Below the pieces are notes generated by a model, which was not told where the DNA came from, did no database searches, and saw only the letters and a list, made by a program, of their open reading frames with translations. From NCBI GenBank assembly GCA_900314565.1, contig OMVU01000028.1:1-47473 (forward strand): a stretch of DNA of 47,473 nucleotides, read 5' to 3'. How positions within the stretch are numbered: the stretch's first letter is position 1; every line of letters begins with the position of its first letter. Shown here piece after piece: positions 1 to 6,935 of the stretch. This DNA is from an uncultured Eubacteriales bacterium (GTDB taxonomy: Bacteria; Bacillota; Clostridia; Lachnospirales; Lachnospiraceae). A program made the translations under genes and the position numbers.

Positions 1-75
1 ATTATATATCACAGGAACCACTCCGCAAACCCATAAATCTGCCGGTAAAAATGATTTCTGCCGGCTGACTCATGT

Positions 76-1311
76 TTGAAAACACGAGAATGCGCCGGCC
101 ATTTTTCAACGGGAGAACTGGTCTTCGGATGCGAGAACTTCGGGATGGAGCGCGCTGAGATACACCGCCGTCTGGATAAGACCGTGGAGGATATGAAGCT
201 CTCCGCTCTTCTCGGCCGCAATATTTTTGAACTCTCCGGCGGGGAGAAGCAGCAGATCGCCTGCGGCAGCGTCTACACTGCCGGACCGGATGTCTATGTG
301 CTGGACGAGCCCTCATCCAACCTGGACAAAAAGGCGATCACCCGCCTGCACGAGACACTCCGCCGCATTAAGGACGAGGGAGGGACCATCCTCGTGTCCG
401 AGCACCGGCTCTATTATCTTCTGGATCTTGCCGACCGCTTTCTCTATCTGAACGACGGGATCATCACCCGAAGCTTCACACCCGGGGAGCTCTGCGGACT
501 TCCCGACAGCGAGCTTGCTTCGCTGGGTCTCCGCTGCACCGACCTGCATACACTCGAAAAGAGTCCGCTGATCGGAGAAATCCCTCACGGCGCAAAGCCT
601 GCACTGGAGGCAATAGACCTTGGCTGCAGCCGGGGGAATCATCAGATTCTGGACATCGACCGCATGAGCATCCCGGAGCACAGCATCGTCGCCATGATCG
701 GGGATAACGGCTGCGGAAAATCCACGCTGACGGAATCTCTCTGCGGCGTGATCCCGGCAAACGGCAGCGTAGCCTTCCGGGGCACTTATCTCACAGACAG
801 GGAGCGGGCCGGACGAAGCTATCTCGTTATGCAGGACGTGAACCGGCAGCTTTTTTTCGACAGTGTAATCGAGGAAGTCCTGCTGGGCGCTTCTGTCTCA
901 AGGGAGGAAGCCCTGCAGGTACTGGACGACCTCGGTCTCTTGGAACAGCTGGACCGGCATCCCGCCTCTCTGTCCGGCGGAGAGGCGCAGCGCATTTCCA
1001 TTGCCCGCTGCATTCTCAAGGACGCGCCGATCATCATCCTTGATGAGGCCACGGCCAGTGTGGACGCCGACAATGAAGTATACATTCAGCAGGCCATGAG
1101 CGAACTCTGCCGGAATAAGACAGTGCTGGTCATAGCGCACCGGCTGAATACGATTCGCGGAGCTGACTGCATTCTGGTACTGGAGAAAGGAAGGATCGTT
1201 GAGCAGGGAAGTCACGACGAATTGATGGCGAAGAACGGAGCATACTGCCATATGATCGAGCTGCAGGAGCGGATGAGCAGCTGGAATCAGGGATCTGAAC
1301 CCGCCGTTTGA
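76..1311 (+). pseudogene. Broken hybrid ABC transporter ATPase (ECF-type front, exporter-type tail)
   Basis: The frame holds two ABC ATPase halves. The first (residues 11-130) has signature LSGGEKQQ, Walker B VYVLDEPSSNLD and switch His in LVSEH, but no Walker A. All three frames upstream carry stops (34-36, 66-68, 77-79), so its beginning is lost. A fragment resembling the ECF FQNPRSQFF motif is readable in another frame at about 75-113, which suggests a frameshift before the in-frame GELVFGCEN. The second half has Walker A GDNGCGKST (residues 209-217) of ECF type. From the signature SLSGGE (about 298-303) onward it reads like an ABC exporter: RISIARCILKDAPIIILDEATASVD, then IAHRLNTI and a G-I-V-E-Q-G-S-H tail. 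The assigned TTG start at 76 is formal only. I infer a degenerate gene made by fusing two ABC genes inside the shared signature motif. A functional single-frame protein is unlikely but not excluded. Confidence 0.65.
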
Positions 1312-1315
1312 CAGG

Positions 1316-1543
1316 GTTCGTCACCCGGGTCCATTCAGTCAGACGTCAGAGCTGCGTTTTGAGAGGAGTTGAAATCAGGAATCTGATACAGACGTTTGAA
1401 CTGTTTCATCACCCGGGGCATTCAGTAAGACGTCAGAGCTGCGTTTTGAGAGGAGTTGAAATCAGGAATCTGATACAGACGTTTGAACTGTTTCATCACC
1501 CGGGGCATTCAGTCAGACGTCAGAACCGCGTTTTGAGAGGAGG
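1316..1543 (+). repeat. 87-bp tandem repeat, about 2.6 copies
   Basis: Equivalent positions recur exactly 87 bases apart (for example CAGAGCTGCG at 1347 and 1434, CAGAACCGCG at 1521). Copies 1 and 2 are almost identical. Copy 3 stops at the Shine-Dalgarno of the next gene. Each copy carries GAGAGGAG, so the unit looks like a duplicated 5' leader and ribosome-binding region. Because 87 is a multiple of three, an open frame (1308-1556) runs through it, but that frame is not considered a gene. Confidence 0.9.
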
Positions 1544-1552
1544 TTCAAGTAC

Positions 1553-1738
1553 ATGAGCAAGAATACATGCCGAATGATCGGGCTCCTTACGATGCTCATC
1601 AGTGTCTTCTTTTTGATCGGAGGATTGTATCTCGGAAATGCAGGTCTGCCCGACTATGTCGCTCCATCCTGCCTTGCCGTGGGAGTGATACTGCTCATAA
1701 TCGGTATAGTATTTTACCGTATCCTTAAGAGCGACTGA
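1553..1738 (+). CDS. Small two-helix membrane protein
   Basis: Sixty-one residues, with hydrophobic stretches at about 9-28 and 37-57 separated by a short loop, and a charged C-terminus (RILKSD). This predicts an integral membrane hairpin. The ATG is preceded by AGAGGAGG at good spacing, supplied by the third copy of the 87-bp repeat. No family was recognised and no function is proposed. The next gene on this strand is far away, so it appears monocistronic. Confidence 0.6.
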   Translation: MSKNTCRMIGLLTMLISVFFLIGGLYLGNAGLPDYVAPSCLAVGVILLIIGIVFYRILKSD

Positions 1739-1753
1739 TCAGAGAAGGATAAA

Positions 1754-1831
1754 TGCCTCCGGCGGATCACAGCCTTACCGTGAGGAAGGTGCTTCGCACG
1801 TAAGCGAGGCACGGCAAGAACGCCTCGCTCT
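1754..1831 (-). repeat. Interspersed repeat family A, copy 1
   Basis: This diverged copy of a roughly 80-bp element recurs about a dozen times in the window. The recognisable parts are GCCTCCGGCGGATC, GGAAGGTGCTTCGCAC and CAAGAACGCCTCG. The element is built from small hairpins (GGTGCTTCGCACC, CAAGAACGCYNRGGCGTTCTTG) and is always intergenic. Other copies are near 2563, 3118, 11896, 18608, 25370, 26031, 26540, 28903, 36828, 45877 and 46263. Confidence 0.75.
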
Positions 1832-1893
1832 TCCGGGTTGGTACAACAAAAAAAGAGAGGTTCTCCCCTTTCAGTCTCACTTATCCGTTCTTA

Positions 1894-2487
1894 TCAGCTC
1901 TTTGTAATTACTGCAACAGCACACGGCACACGGCCGTCAATCAGCTTTGTTCTGAATTTCCTGTACCCTGCCCCTGCAAAGAACGCCCGGTACGTCTCGT
2001 ACGTAAAATCCTGCCTGAAATCAGCGCCGGCTTTATCGATCGCCTTATCAAAGCCTTTCGCCTTGTCCTTATTTACATAGGTCGGAATGATCAGCTTTCC
2101 GCCCCTCCTGCATACACGGTCCAGTTCGGACAGCGCTTTATAGGGATCATCGAGCAGATGAATGACATTTGCCGCGATCACGGCATCAAATTCCTCATCG
2201 GCGAACGGAAGATTCAGGATATCAGCCGGCCGGATCTCCACATTCGAAAAGGATCCGCATTTCTTTCCTGTCTGCTTAAGCATCCCTTCAGAATAGTCCG
2301 TCGCAACGAGCTGTCTGCATTTCCCGGCGACTGCTGCTGTGATCAGCCCCGTACCGCAGGCGCATTCCAAAACACGGTCAGTCTTTCCGATTTCTCCTGC
2401 GACAGTGCTGCACATTTTCCGATTGACTTTTCCATTGTATATCTTTCCGAAGAGATCATAGATCCCGGCTACTCTGTCCCAAAACAT
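1894..2487 (-). CDS. Class I SAM-dependent methyltransferase
   Basis: A 197-residue protein of the UbiE/Methyltransf_11 type. Motif I, LECACGTG (about residues 40-47), binds S-adenosylmethionine. It is followed by an acidic residue in ATDYSEGML, by the DILNLPFADEEFDAV post-motif, and by the LSELDRVCRRGGKLII strand typical of motif III. The N-terminal FWDRVAGIYDLF resembles the opening of small UbiE-like enzymes. The substrate cannot be told from sequence. It stands alone between family A repeats. Confidence 0.85.
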   Translation of the reverse strand: MFWDRVAGIYDLFGKIYNGKVNRKMCSTVAGEIGKTDRVLECACGTGLITAAVAGKCRQLVATDYSEGMLKQTGKKCGSFSNVEIRPADILNLPFADEEFDAVIAANVIHLLDDPYKALSELDRVCRRGGKLIIPTYVNKDKAKGFDKAIDKAGADFRQDFTYETYRAFFAGAGYRKFRTKLIDGRVPCAVAVITKS

Positions 2488-2562
2488 ATTATCTGATTCT
2501 CCTCTTTGAACCTGAATCTCTTACCAATTCTTTTTTACTCTTCTTATATCAAACTGCTTTTT

Positions 2563-2646
2563 CAGGAACGCCTCTGCGTTCTTGCCGCGCCGCACTTACG
2601 TGCGAAGCACCTTCCTTACGGCAAGGCTGCGATTTGCCGGAGGCGC
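2563..2646 (+). repeat. Interspersed repeat family A, copy 2
   Basis: Reads GAACGCCTCTGCGTTCTTGC, then CGTGCGAAGCACCTTCC, then GCTGCGATTTGCCGGAGGC. The orientation is opposite to copy 1. It fills most of the gap between the methyltransferase and the pyrophosphohydrolase genes. Confidence 0.8.
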
Positions 2647-2737
2647 AGGGATTCGGTCTGGAAGATGTCAGCTTACGCTGACCCGAATCCCGCGCCAATT
2701 CTCGCGAGCGAGAATTGAATCTTTGAAATGCACAATA

Positions 2738-3058
2738 TTACAGCTGATCATACTTTGCCGAGCTTCCTCTGGCCTTTTCCGCCGGATACTTGGCCTCATT
2801 CTGTGTCATCTTGGCGTTGACGATCTCATCTTCATCCAGTCCCAACGCATCCAGCAGATTCCGGCAGTAGACAAGTACGTCTGCCAGTTCTTCTTTCACA
2901 TGCCCGAGATCATAATCCGAATCACTCCACTGAAAGCATTCCAGCAGTTCCCCTGCTTCGATGGAAATGGACTTGGCGAGATTGGCCGGTGTATGATACT
3001 GTTCCCAATCACGGTCTGCCGTGAACTTTCTGATCCTGTCAATTGTTTCCTGCTTCAT
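2738..3058 (-). CDS. MazG-like nucleotide pyrophosphohydrolase
   Basis: A 106-residue all-alpha NTP pyrophosphohydrolase of the short MazG-like (YpjD/DCTPP) type. The metal-binding signature is visible as EAGELLE (about residues 35-41) and KEELADVLVYC (about 55-65), the E-x2-E and E-x2-D pattern of the family. These enzymes hydrolyse non-canonical or excess (d)NTPs to NMP and pyrophosphate as a house-cleaning step. The length fits the family. No operon partner is visible. Confidence 0.85.
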   Translation of the reverse strand: MKQETIDRIRKFTADRDWEQYHTPANLAKSISIEAGELLECFQWSDSDYDLGHVKEELADVLVYCRNLLDALGLDEDEIVNAKMTQNEAKYPAEKARGSSAKYDQL

Positions 3059-3117
3059 AAATCATCCCTCTTTTTCTCCAACTGACGGCCGACGAAGAGT
3101 CTGCTCTGACCTTCTTG

Positions 3118-3150
3118 TTCAAGAACGCCTCGGCATTCTTGCCGCACTCG
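3118..3150 (+). repeat. Interspersed repeat family A, partial copy
   Basis: Only the terminal hairpin CAAGAACGCCTCGGCATTCTTG and the start of the next segment are kept. Confidence 0.6.
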
Positions 3151-3183
3151 TTAACATCCTGAACGAAATCGATAACCTGCTCC

Positions 3184-3792
3184 TTACACTTTCTTCAAAT
3201 AGAAATCGCACCGCTTGCCGCCCTTACCGAGAGTCCCGGTCCTGATGAACTGAAGCCCCGGAAGATTTCCGTAAGTCCGCTCGTCATTATCACAGAAGAT
3301 TTTGGTCAGCTCCGGGCATCCCAGCTCCGAAAAATACCGGTTATACGGGCAGGCAATGATATCCATCCGGTAAGCCCCCTTCTCCTTCGGATAAAATATA
3401 TTTTGGAATCCGCAGGACTCTCCGAACATGTTCCTGCTGATGGGATTCCACAGGCTGATGAACAGTCTGCACATTCCCGGTATCTTCATCAGCTTTGCCA
3501 GCTTTTCACCCATGGCGGTCGTGCTCGTGACCGCAGCATTTTCAATGATGCTGTACGCTTTCTTCGCCGGGATATGTTCTTTTGCCGTCAGGTAGATCGC
3601 AGCGGCCGGGAAAATGAACTGATCGGTATGGGTACGGACTCCCTTTGGCAGCGCTTCATACTCCTTCAGAATATCATTCAGTCTTTTTGTCGCTTTCCGC
3701 CAAAGATACTCGCTTTGCTTCCCGGTCAGCTGTTTTTCCATCTCTTCCCTGATAAAAGCTTTCTTCTTCATGATCTTCCGAGCTTTCGTCAT
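3184..3792 (-). CDS. L-2-amino-thiazoline-4-carboxylic acid hydrolase-like protein
   Basis: A 202-residue protein that resembles the ATC hydrolase family (Pfam ATC_hydrolase), named after an enzyme of L-cysteine formation from DL-ATC. The C-terminal half carries the recognisable block: IACPYNRYFSELGCPELT, CDNDERTYGNLPGL, and then RTGTLGKGGKRCDFY. The N-terminal half is basic and helical. AAGGGAG six bases before the ATG supports the start at 3792 over a second Met eight codons in. Most family members in gut Clostridia have no tested substrate, so the enzymatic name is by family only. Confidence 0.75.
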   Translation of the reverse strand: MTKARKIMKKKAFIREEMEKQLTGKQSEYLWRKATKRLNDILKEYEALPKGVRTHTDQFIFPAAAIYLTAKEHIPAKKAYSIIENAAVTSTTAMGEKLAKLMKIPGMCRLFISLWNPISRNMFGESCGFQNIFYPKEKGAYRMDIIACPYNRYFSELGCPELTKIFCDNDERTYGNLPGLQFIRTGTLGKGGKRCDFYLKKV

Positions 3793-3911
3793 CTCGTTCT
3801 CCCTTATAAAACAGAGCAGGTCCGAAATCGATCGAATCCTGCTCTGTAGAACACACGGTCAATAGTTAGGATTCCCTAACTACGACTATATCTTCATTCC
3901 GCTGCATTTTC

Positions 3912-3953
3912 AAGAAAATTAAGCAAGGATTCTCGGAGATTCAATCTCCGAGA
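3912..3953 (-). repeat. Family E hairpin repeat, copy 1
   Basis: Contains the near-perfect palindrome TCTCGGAGATTCAATCTCCG plus AGA, flanked by AAGAAAATTAAGCAAGGAT. The same flank and a variant palindrome recur, inverted, near 8651 and 11820. Confidence 0.8.
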
Positions 3954-4040
3954 TGCTGACTACTTTTCGGCATTTGCAGCCGAAATCTGTGAATACAGGC
4001 CTTTCACCGTATCAGGATCCTCTCCTGACAAATCCTCCCC

Positions 4041-4265
4041 TTATTTACGGAACTCCCTGAAGATGCGAACGAACCTGGTCATCAGCGGAATATACGTCGC
4101 GATGAAGACAGACACCGCCGCGATAAAGACAGGCTTCCTGCTCTTTTCCTTTACTTCCATACCAAGAATTACGCCCAGGGAAATAAGGCAGAATTTCAAT
4201 ACGGCAATAATTTTCCAGTCACTTGTTTCCACATATCTGTCGGCAGCTTCAAATAATTTTCTCAT
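4041..4265 (-). CDS. Small two-helix membrane protein
   Basis: Seventy-four residues with two hydrophobic segments (about 19-37 and 46-63) and basic ends, predicting a membrane hairpin. The start is supported by AAAGGAGG seven bases upstream of ATG. Similar short proteins in Clostridia are sometimes labelled as phosphate permease-like, but nothing here supports a transport role. Function unknown. Confidence 0.6.
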   Translation of the reverse strand: MRKLFEAADRYVETSDWKIIAVLKFCLISLGVILGMEVKEKSRKPVFIAAVSVFIATYIPLMTRFVRIFREFRK

Positions 4266-4385
4266 GACGACCTCCTTTCAGTCATATCTTTGCCAGGCAA
4301 TTTTTAATGTTCTGACAGTTTTTCCGGGTCTTTTGCGGCCCGTAAACCGAAATCACCTATGGAACCACACTGATCCTGTCGATCA

Positions 4386-4447
4386 GGTACAGCGGTCCTT
4401 TTCATCAAGTTTATTCTCCCTGATTTTCGCTGTATTCCGGGCAATTA
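4386..4447 (+). repeat. 62-bp repeat unit left of the insertion sequence
   Basis: One complete unit beginning GGTACAGCGGTCC and ending TTCCGGGCAATTA, the same as the units of the array at 6234-6470. The insertion sequence begins directly after it, so the unit and the array were contiguous before insertion. Confidence 0.9.
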
Positions 4448-4456
4448 GATAATATG

Positions 4457-4555
4457 AAGTGACCTCACATTTGTAGCATCGTGGATTTACCTGTATACTT
4501 ATGATTGACAAGATCAGTGGTAACAGGGATTACCGCATACAAAAGGAGGTCACTT
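4457..4555 (+). promoter_or_regulatory. Left-end sequence complementary to the transposase ribosome-binding site
   Basis: AAGTGACCTC (4457-4466), part of the left end, is the exact reverse complement of GAGGTCACTT (4546-4555), which spans the Shine-Dalgarno and the bases before the ATG. A transcript entering from outside the element could fold and hide the start site. A transcript starting inside, after 4466, would lack the pairing strand. This resembles the protection from read-through expression known in other IS elements; the function here is inferred. Confidence 0.6.
4471..4499 (+). promoter_or_regulatory. Possible internal transposase promoter
   Basis: TTGTAG (4471-4476), a 17-base spacer and TATACT (4494-4499) make a fair sigma-A match. 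Transcription would start near 4506, after the left-end strand of the sequestering hairpin. The -35 is imperfect. Confidence 0.4.
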
Positions 4556-5686
4556 ATGAAAAGAATAATCAAAATCGGCATGGATGTCCATAGTACAAAT
4601 TACACTTTATGCGCAATGGAGCCCATAATTGGAGCAGAAGAACGAGTTTTTGGAGAAATAAAGGTCGAACCAGACTATAAATGGATTATTTGCTTTATCG
4701 AATCTCTGAAAATGAAACTCGGATATGAGAATGATTACTCTATTGAATGCGGCTACGAAGCAGGCTGTCTTGGATATACTTTATACCATCAGCTTACTAA
4801 TGCCGGTATCAAGTGTGTGATTCTTGCACCGACAACCATGCTTACCCCACAAGGGCTGCGAATCAAAACGGATAAACGCGATGCTAATTTGATTGCAAAG
4901 TGTCTGTGCTACGGTGGTTATCATCCTGTATATATACCTACAGGCGAAGATGACGCTGTGAAAGAATACCTCCGGATGAGGGACGATCATAAGAAGGCGC
5001 TGAAAAAGCTGAAACAGCAGATCAACGCGTTCACTCTTCGACACGGGCATCAATATACCGGAACGAAATGGTCCGTAAAACATGTCATCTGGCTGAACAA
5101 ACTGGAACTCAAACCAATGTACCGTGAAACACTGGACGAGTACATGATTTCCTATCAGGAACAGGAATCAAAGATCGAACGTTACGATAAAAGGATTGAA
5201 GAGATTGCAACTGAAGCACGCTATAAAGAGAATGTGGGAAAGCTGGGATGTTTTCTTGGGATCCGTACGCACACAGCGCTTTCACTGATTGTAGAAACCG
5301 GAGACTTTAAACGTTTTGCCAAGGGCAATACCTATGCTGCATTTCTGGGCCTTGTCCCTGGAGAGCATTCCAGTTCAAACAGCGTAAATCGTCTCGGAAT
5401 TTCCAAGGCAGGAAATAAGCATCTTCGCTGCCTGTTGATTGAGGCCGCAAGAGGAATCTGTAAAGGAGCCATCGGCTATAAATCCAAGACGCTGCGCTCG
5501 AGACAGAGCGGACAAGCGCCGGAAATCATCGCATACGCTGACAAAGCGAATATCCGACTCCGCAGAAAATATCACAAAATGATCCGAAATGGAAAAAAGA
5601 AAAATGTAGCGGTCGCTGCTGTAGCAAGAGAACTTGCCTGCTTTATCTGGGGAATGATGACAGGAAGAATCAGCATCACTGCATAA
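4556..5686 (+). CDS. IS110/IS1111-family transposase (recombinase)
   Basis: A 376-residue recombinase. The N-terminal DEDD/RuvC-like domain opens with IGMDVHS (Asp10), continues with the acidic IECGYEAG (Glu64 or Glu68), and ends with KTDKRDA (Asp106, Asp109). A coiled, charged middle (about 135-225) leads to the Transposase_20 domain with GCFLGIRTHTALSLI, FLGLVPGEHSSSNS and KAGNKHLRCLLIEAAR. A Ser within 272-274 is the candidate catalytic serine. These enzymes excise the element as a circle and insert it at a site chosen by an element-encoded RNA. AAAGGAGG (4542-4549) fixes the ATG at 4556. The frame is open to an upstream TTG at 4505, which has no ribosome-binding site. The gene looks intact. 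Confidence 0.95.
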   Translation: MKRIIKIGMDVHSTNYTLCAMEPIIGAEERVFGEIKVEPDYKWIICFIESLKMKLGYENDYSIECGYEAGCLGYTLYHQLTNAGIKCVILAPTTMLTPQGLRIKTDKRDANLIAKCLCYGGYHPVYIPTGEDDAVKEYLRMRDDHKKALKKLKQQINAFTLRHGHQYTGTKWSVKHVIWLNKLELKPMYRETLDEYMISYQEQESKIERYDKRIEEIATEARYKENVGKLGCFLGIRTHTALSLIVETGDFKRFAKGNTYAAFLGLVPGEHSSSNSVNRLGISKAGNKHLRCLLIEAARGICKGAIGYKSKTLRSRQSGQAPEIIAYADKANIRLRRKYHKMIRNGKKKNVAVAAVARELACFIWGMMTGRISITA

Positions 5687-5765
5687 TCAGTTGATTCAGT
5701 CATTACACTCAGTCTAAAAAAGAAAATAAATTGATAATGAATTACAAGTAAAATGGGCCGTGGAT

Positions 5766-5881
5766 TTGTTGATAACCGGCATTGCGCTATGGATAAGGCA
5801 TGGACAGCCCGTGGACAGCAAAGCTGCCCACATCCTGCCCACACCTTACCCACAGCTCCATAAGAAGCCGGTTATCAACAA
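5766..5881 (+). other. Long structured hairpin in the IS 3' non-coding end
   Basis: TTGTTGATAACCGGC (5766-5780) pairs perfectly with GCCGGTTATCAACAA (5867-5881). Inside, TGGATAAGG (5790-5798) pairs with CCTTACCCA (5844-5852), and TGGACAGC (5812-5819) pairs with GCTGCCCA (5823-5830); each has one A-C mismatch. The result is one extended rod capped by a three-base loop. It lies between the transposase stop and the putative guide RNA. It may be a terminator-like barrier, an RNA fold or a DNA recognition site. Confidence 0.7.
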
Positions 5882-5958
5882 GCCCCACAGCCCCTGCTGA
5901 GGCGGATTCCCCAGACCATTCTTTCCATCTTATAATACATAGTTTCAAAAATAATATT

Positions 5959-6157
5959 TGTCAGCATCTGGAAGGAGCTGTGATCACTGTAAGGTTCGAG
6001 CTATCTGCGCTGTACCTATGTTGGCGCTTCGGTGATCCACGCTTTTAGATCGCAGAGCTCTCGGCGTAACCATTAGCCTGTCGGTAACCAATCCACGAAT
6101 AACAGAGTGGCCACATGCCGGGAACTGTTAAATCAGGGCTCCTTCCAGATGCTGACA
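5959..6157 (+). ncRNA. Candidate bridge/seek RNA of the insertion sequence
   Basis: A 20-bp perfect inverted repeat at 5959-5978 and 6138-6157 closes a 199-base domain. Inside, one hairpin has GAGC (5998-6001) with GCTC (6057-6060) and TCTGCG (6004-6009) with CGCAGA (6051-6056) across a two-base bulge. Its 5' loop side holds CGCTGTACCTA (6008-6018), the exact reverse complement of TAGGTACAGCG, the target at the insertion junction. A second small hairpin, CCAC/GTGG (6093-6096, 6107-6110), has loop bases ATAACAG (6099-6105), identical to the right junction at 6228-6234. The two-loop layout matches RNA guides of IS110/IS1111 elements, one loop for the target and one for the donor. RNA ends and expression are inferred. 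Confidence 0.75.
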
Positions 6158-6233
6158 GATCACACAAATTTGAATAGTAAGAAAAGTTTGTCTGGTGCTT
6201 ATTTTACTTCTTGACAAGGGTCACTTCATAACA

Positions 6234-6470
6234 GGTACAGCGGTCCCTTTCATCAAGTTTATTCTCCTTGATTTTCGCTGTATTCCGGGCAATTAGGTAC
6301 AGCGGTCCCTTTCATCAAGTTTATTCTCCTTGATTTTCGCTGTATTCCGGGCAATTAGGTACAGCGGACCCTTTCATCAAGTTTATTCTCCTTGATTTTC
6401 GCTGTATTCCGGGCAATTAGGTACAGCGGACCTTTTCATCAATTTTGTTCTCCCTGATTTCTCTAATCTA
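6234..6470 (+). repeat. 62-bp tandem repeat array
   Basis: Units start at 6234, 6296, 6358 and 6420, exactly 62 bases apart; the last is degenerate. Each holds GGTACAGCGGWCC, a small inverted repeat ATCAAG/CTTGAT around TTTATTCTC, and TTCCGGGCAATTA. With the unit at 4386-4447 the pre-insertion array had about five units. There are no unique spacers, so it is not CRISPR. Every unit junction offers TAGGTACAGCG, the predicted target of the IS RNA. Confidence 0.92.
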
Positions 6471-6700
6471 TGTAGTACAATAACAGGAAATCTGATGCCT
6501 GTGCCTAAAAGCCTCGACAGATGCAAAATCAATGTAGGACAATCATTAGAAATCCGCCCCGTGTGCCTAAAATACCTCAGAAAGACAAAAATCCATGGGG
6601 AACATTCACAGAAAATCTCCCCTGTGTACCTAACAGCCAATTCATGGGGAACAATTCCAAAAATCGTTCCTGTGTTTATTCAAATCTTAAACAGCTTAAT
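6471..6700 (+). repeat. Degenerate roughly 62-bp repeats
   Basis: Four related blocks begin near 6471, 6533, 6596 and 6645 with variants of TGTAGGACAATCA or CATGGGGAACA and later CCTGTGTGCCTAA. The first two are 62 bases apart, the third 63. They look like decayed relatives of an array continuing from the 62-bp repeats. No gene is seen here. Confidence 0.55.
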
Positions 6701-6751
6701 ATACTATGGCTGCCTCAGCATCTATTGCCACAGTCCATTCGCTCTCATACC

Positions 6752-6876
6752 TGTTGCAATTCAGGATCGCTCTATGTTCTGTTATTCATATCTGCTGCGA
6801 TTCAGGATTGCTTACTGTTATGTTATTCATATCGACTGCCACACAGGATTTCTCCCTGTTCTGTTACTGCCATGTC
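6752..6876 (+). repeat. 41-bp tandem repeat, three copies
   Basis: Blocks start at 6752, 6793 and 6834. Each has a form of TGYTGCRATTCAGGAT followed by TGTTCTGTTATTCATATC. The third copy is diverged. A last partial match lies near 6930. The whole stretch 6470-6935 holds no convincing gene. Confidence 0.75.
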
Positions 6877-6935
6877 TTCCATCATATTTGCTCTTGTCTG
6901 TTGAGAAAATGAAAATATTATCTCTCCCTATCCTG

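Larger units (their letters stand above)
4449..6232 (+). mobile_element. IS110-family (IS1111-type) insertion sequence
   Basis: The element holds one transposase gene and a long 3' non-coding end. It has 12-bp perfect subterminal inverted repeats, TATGAAGTGACC at 4453-4464 and GGTCACTTCATA at 6219-6230. Subterminal repeats and a structured 3' non-coding region are features of the IS1111 group, whereas classical IS110 has the guide RNA upstream of the transposase. Both ends abut AG (4447-4448 left, 6233-6234 right). Removing the element with one AG restores the 62-bp array junction TTAGGTACAGCG, so AG is the likely crossover core. The exact boundary is ambiguous by these two bases. Confidence 0.88.

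Noticed and set aside
1308-1556. 82-codon frame through the 87-bp repeats
   Set aside because: The frame is open only because the unit is a multiple of three; the product is a tandem peptide with no start signal.
5766-5881. DnaA-box cluster inside the insertion sequence
   Set aside because: The TTGATAACC and TTATCAACA sequences deviate from the box consensus and are explained by the 15-bp hairpin arms.
6234-6470. Possible CRISPR array
   Set aside because: Whole 62-bp units repeat with no unique spacers, and no cas genes are in the window.
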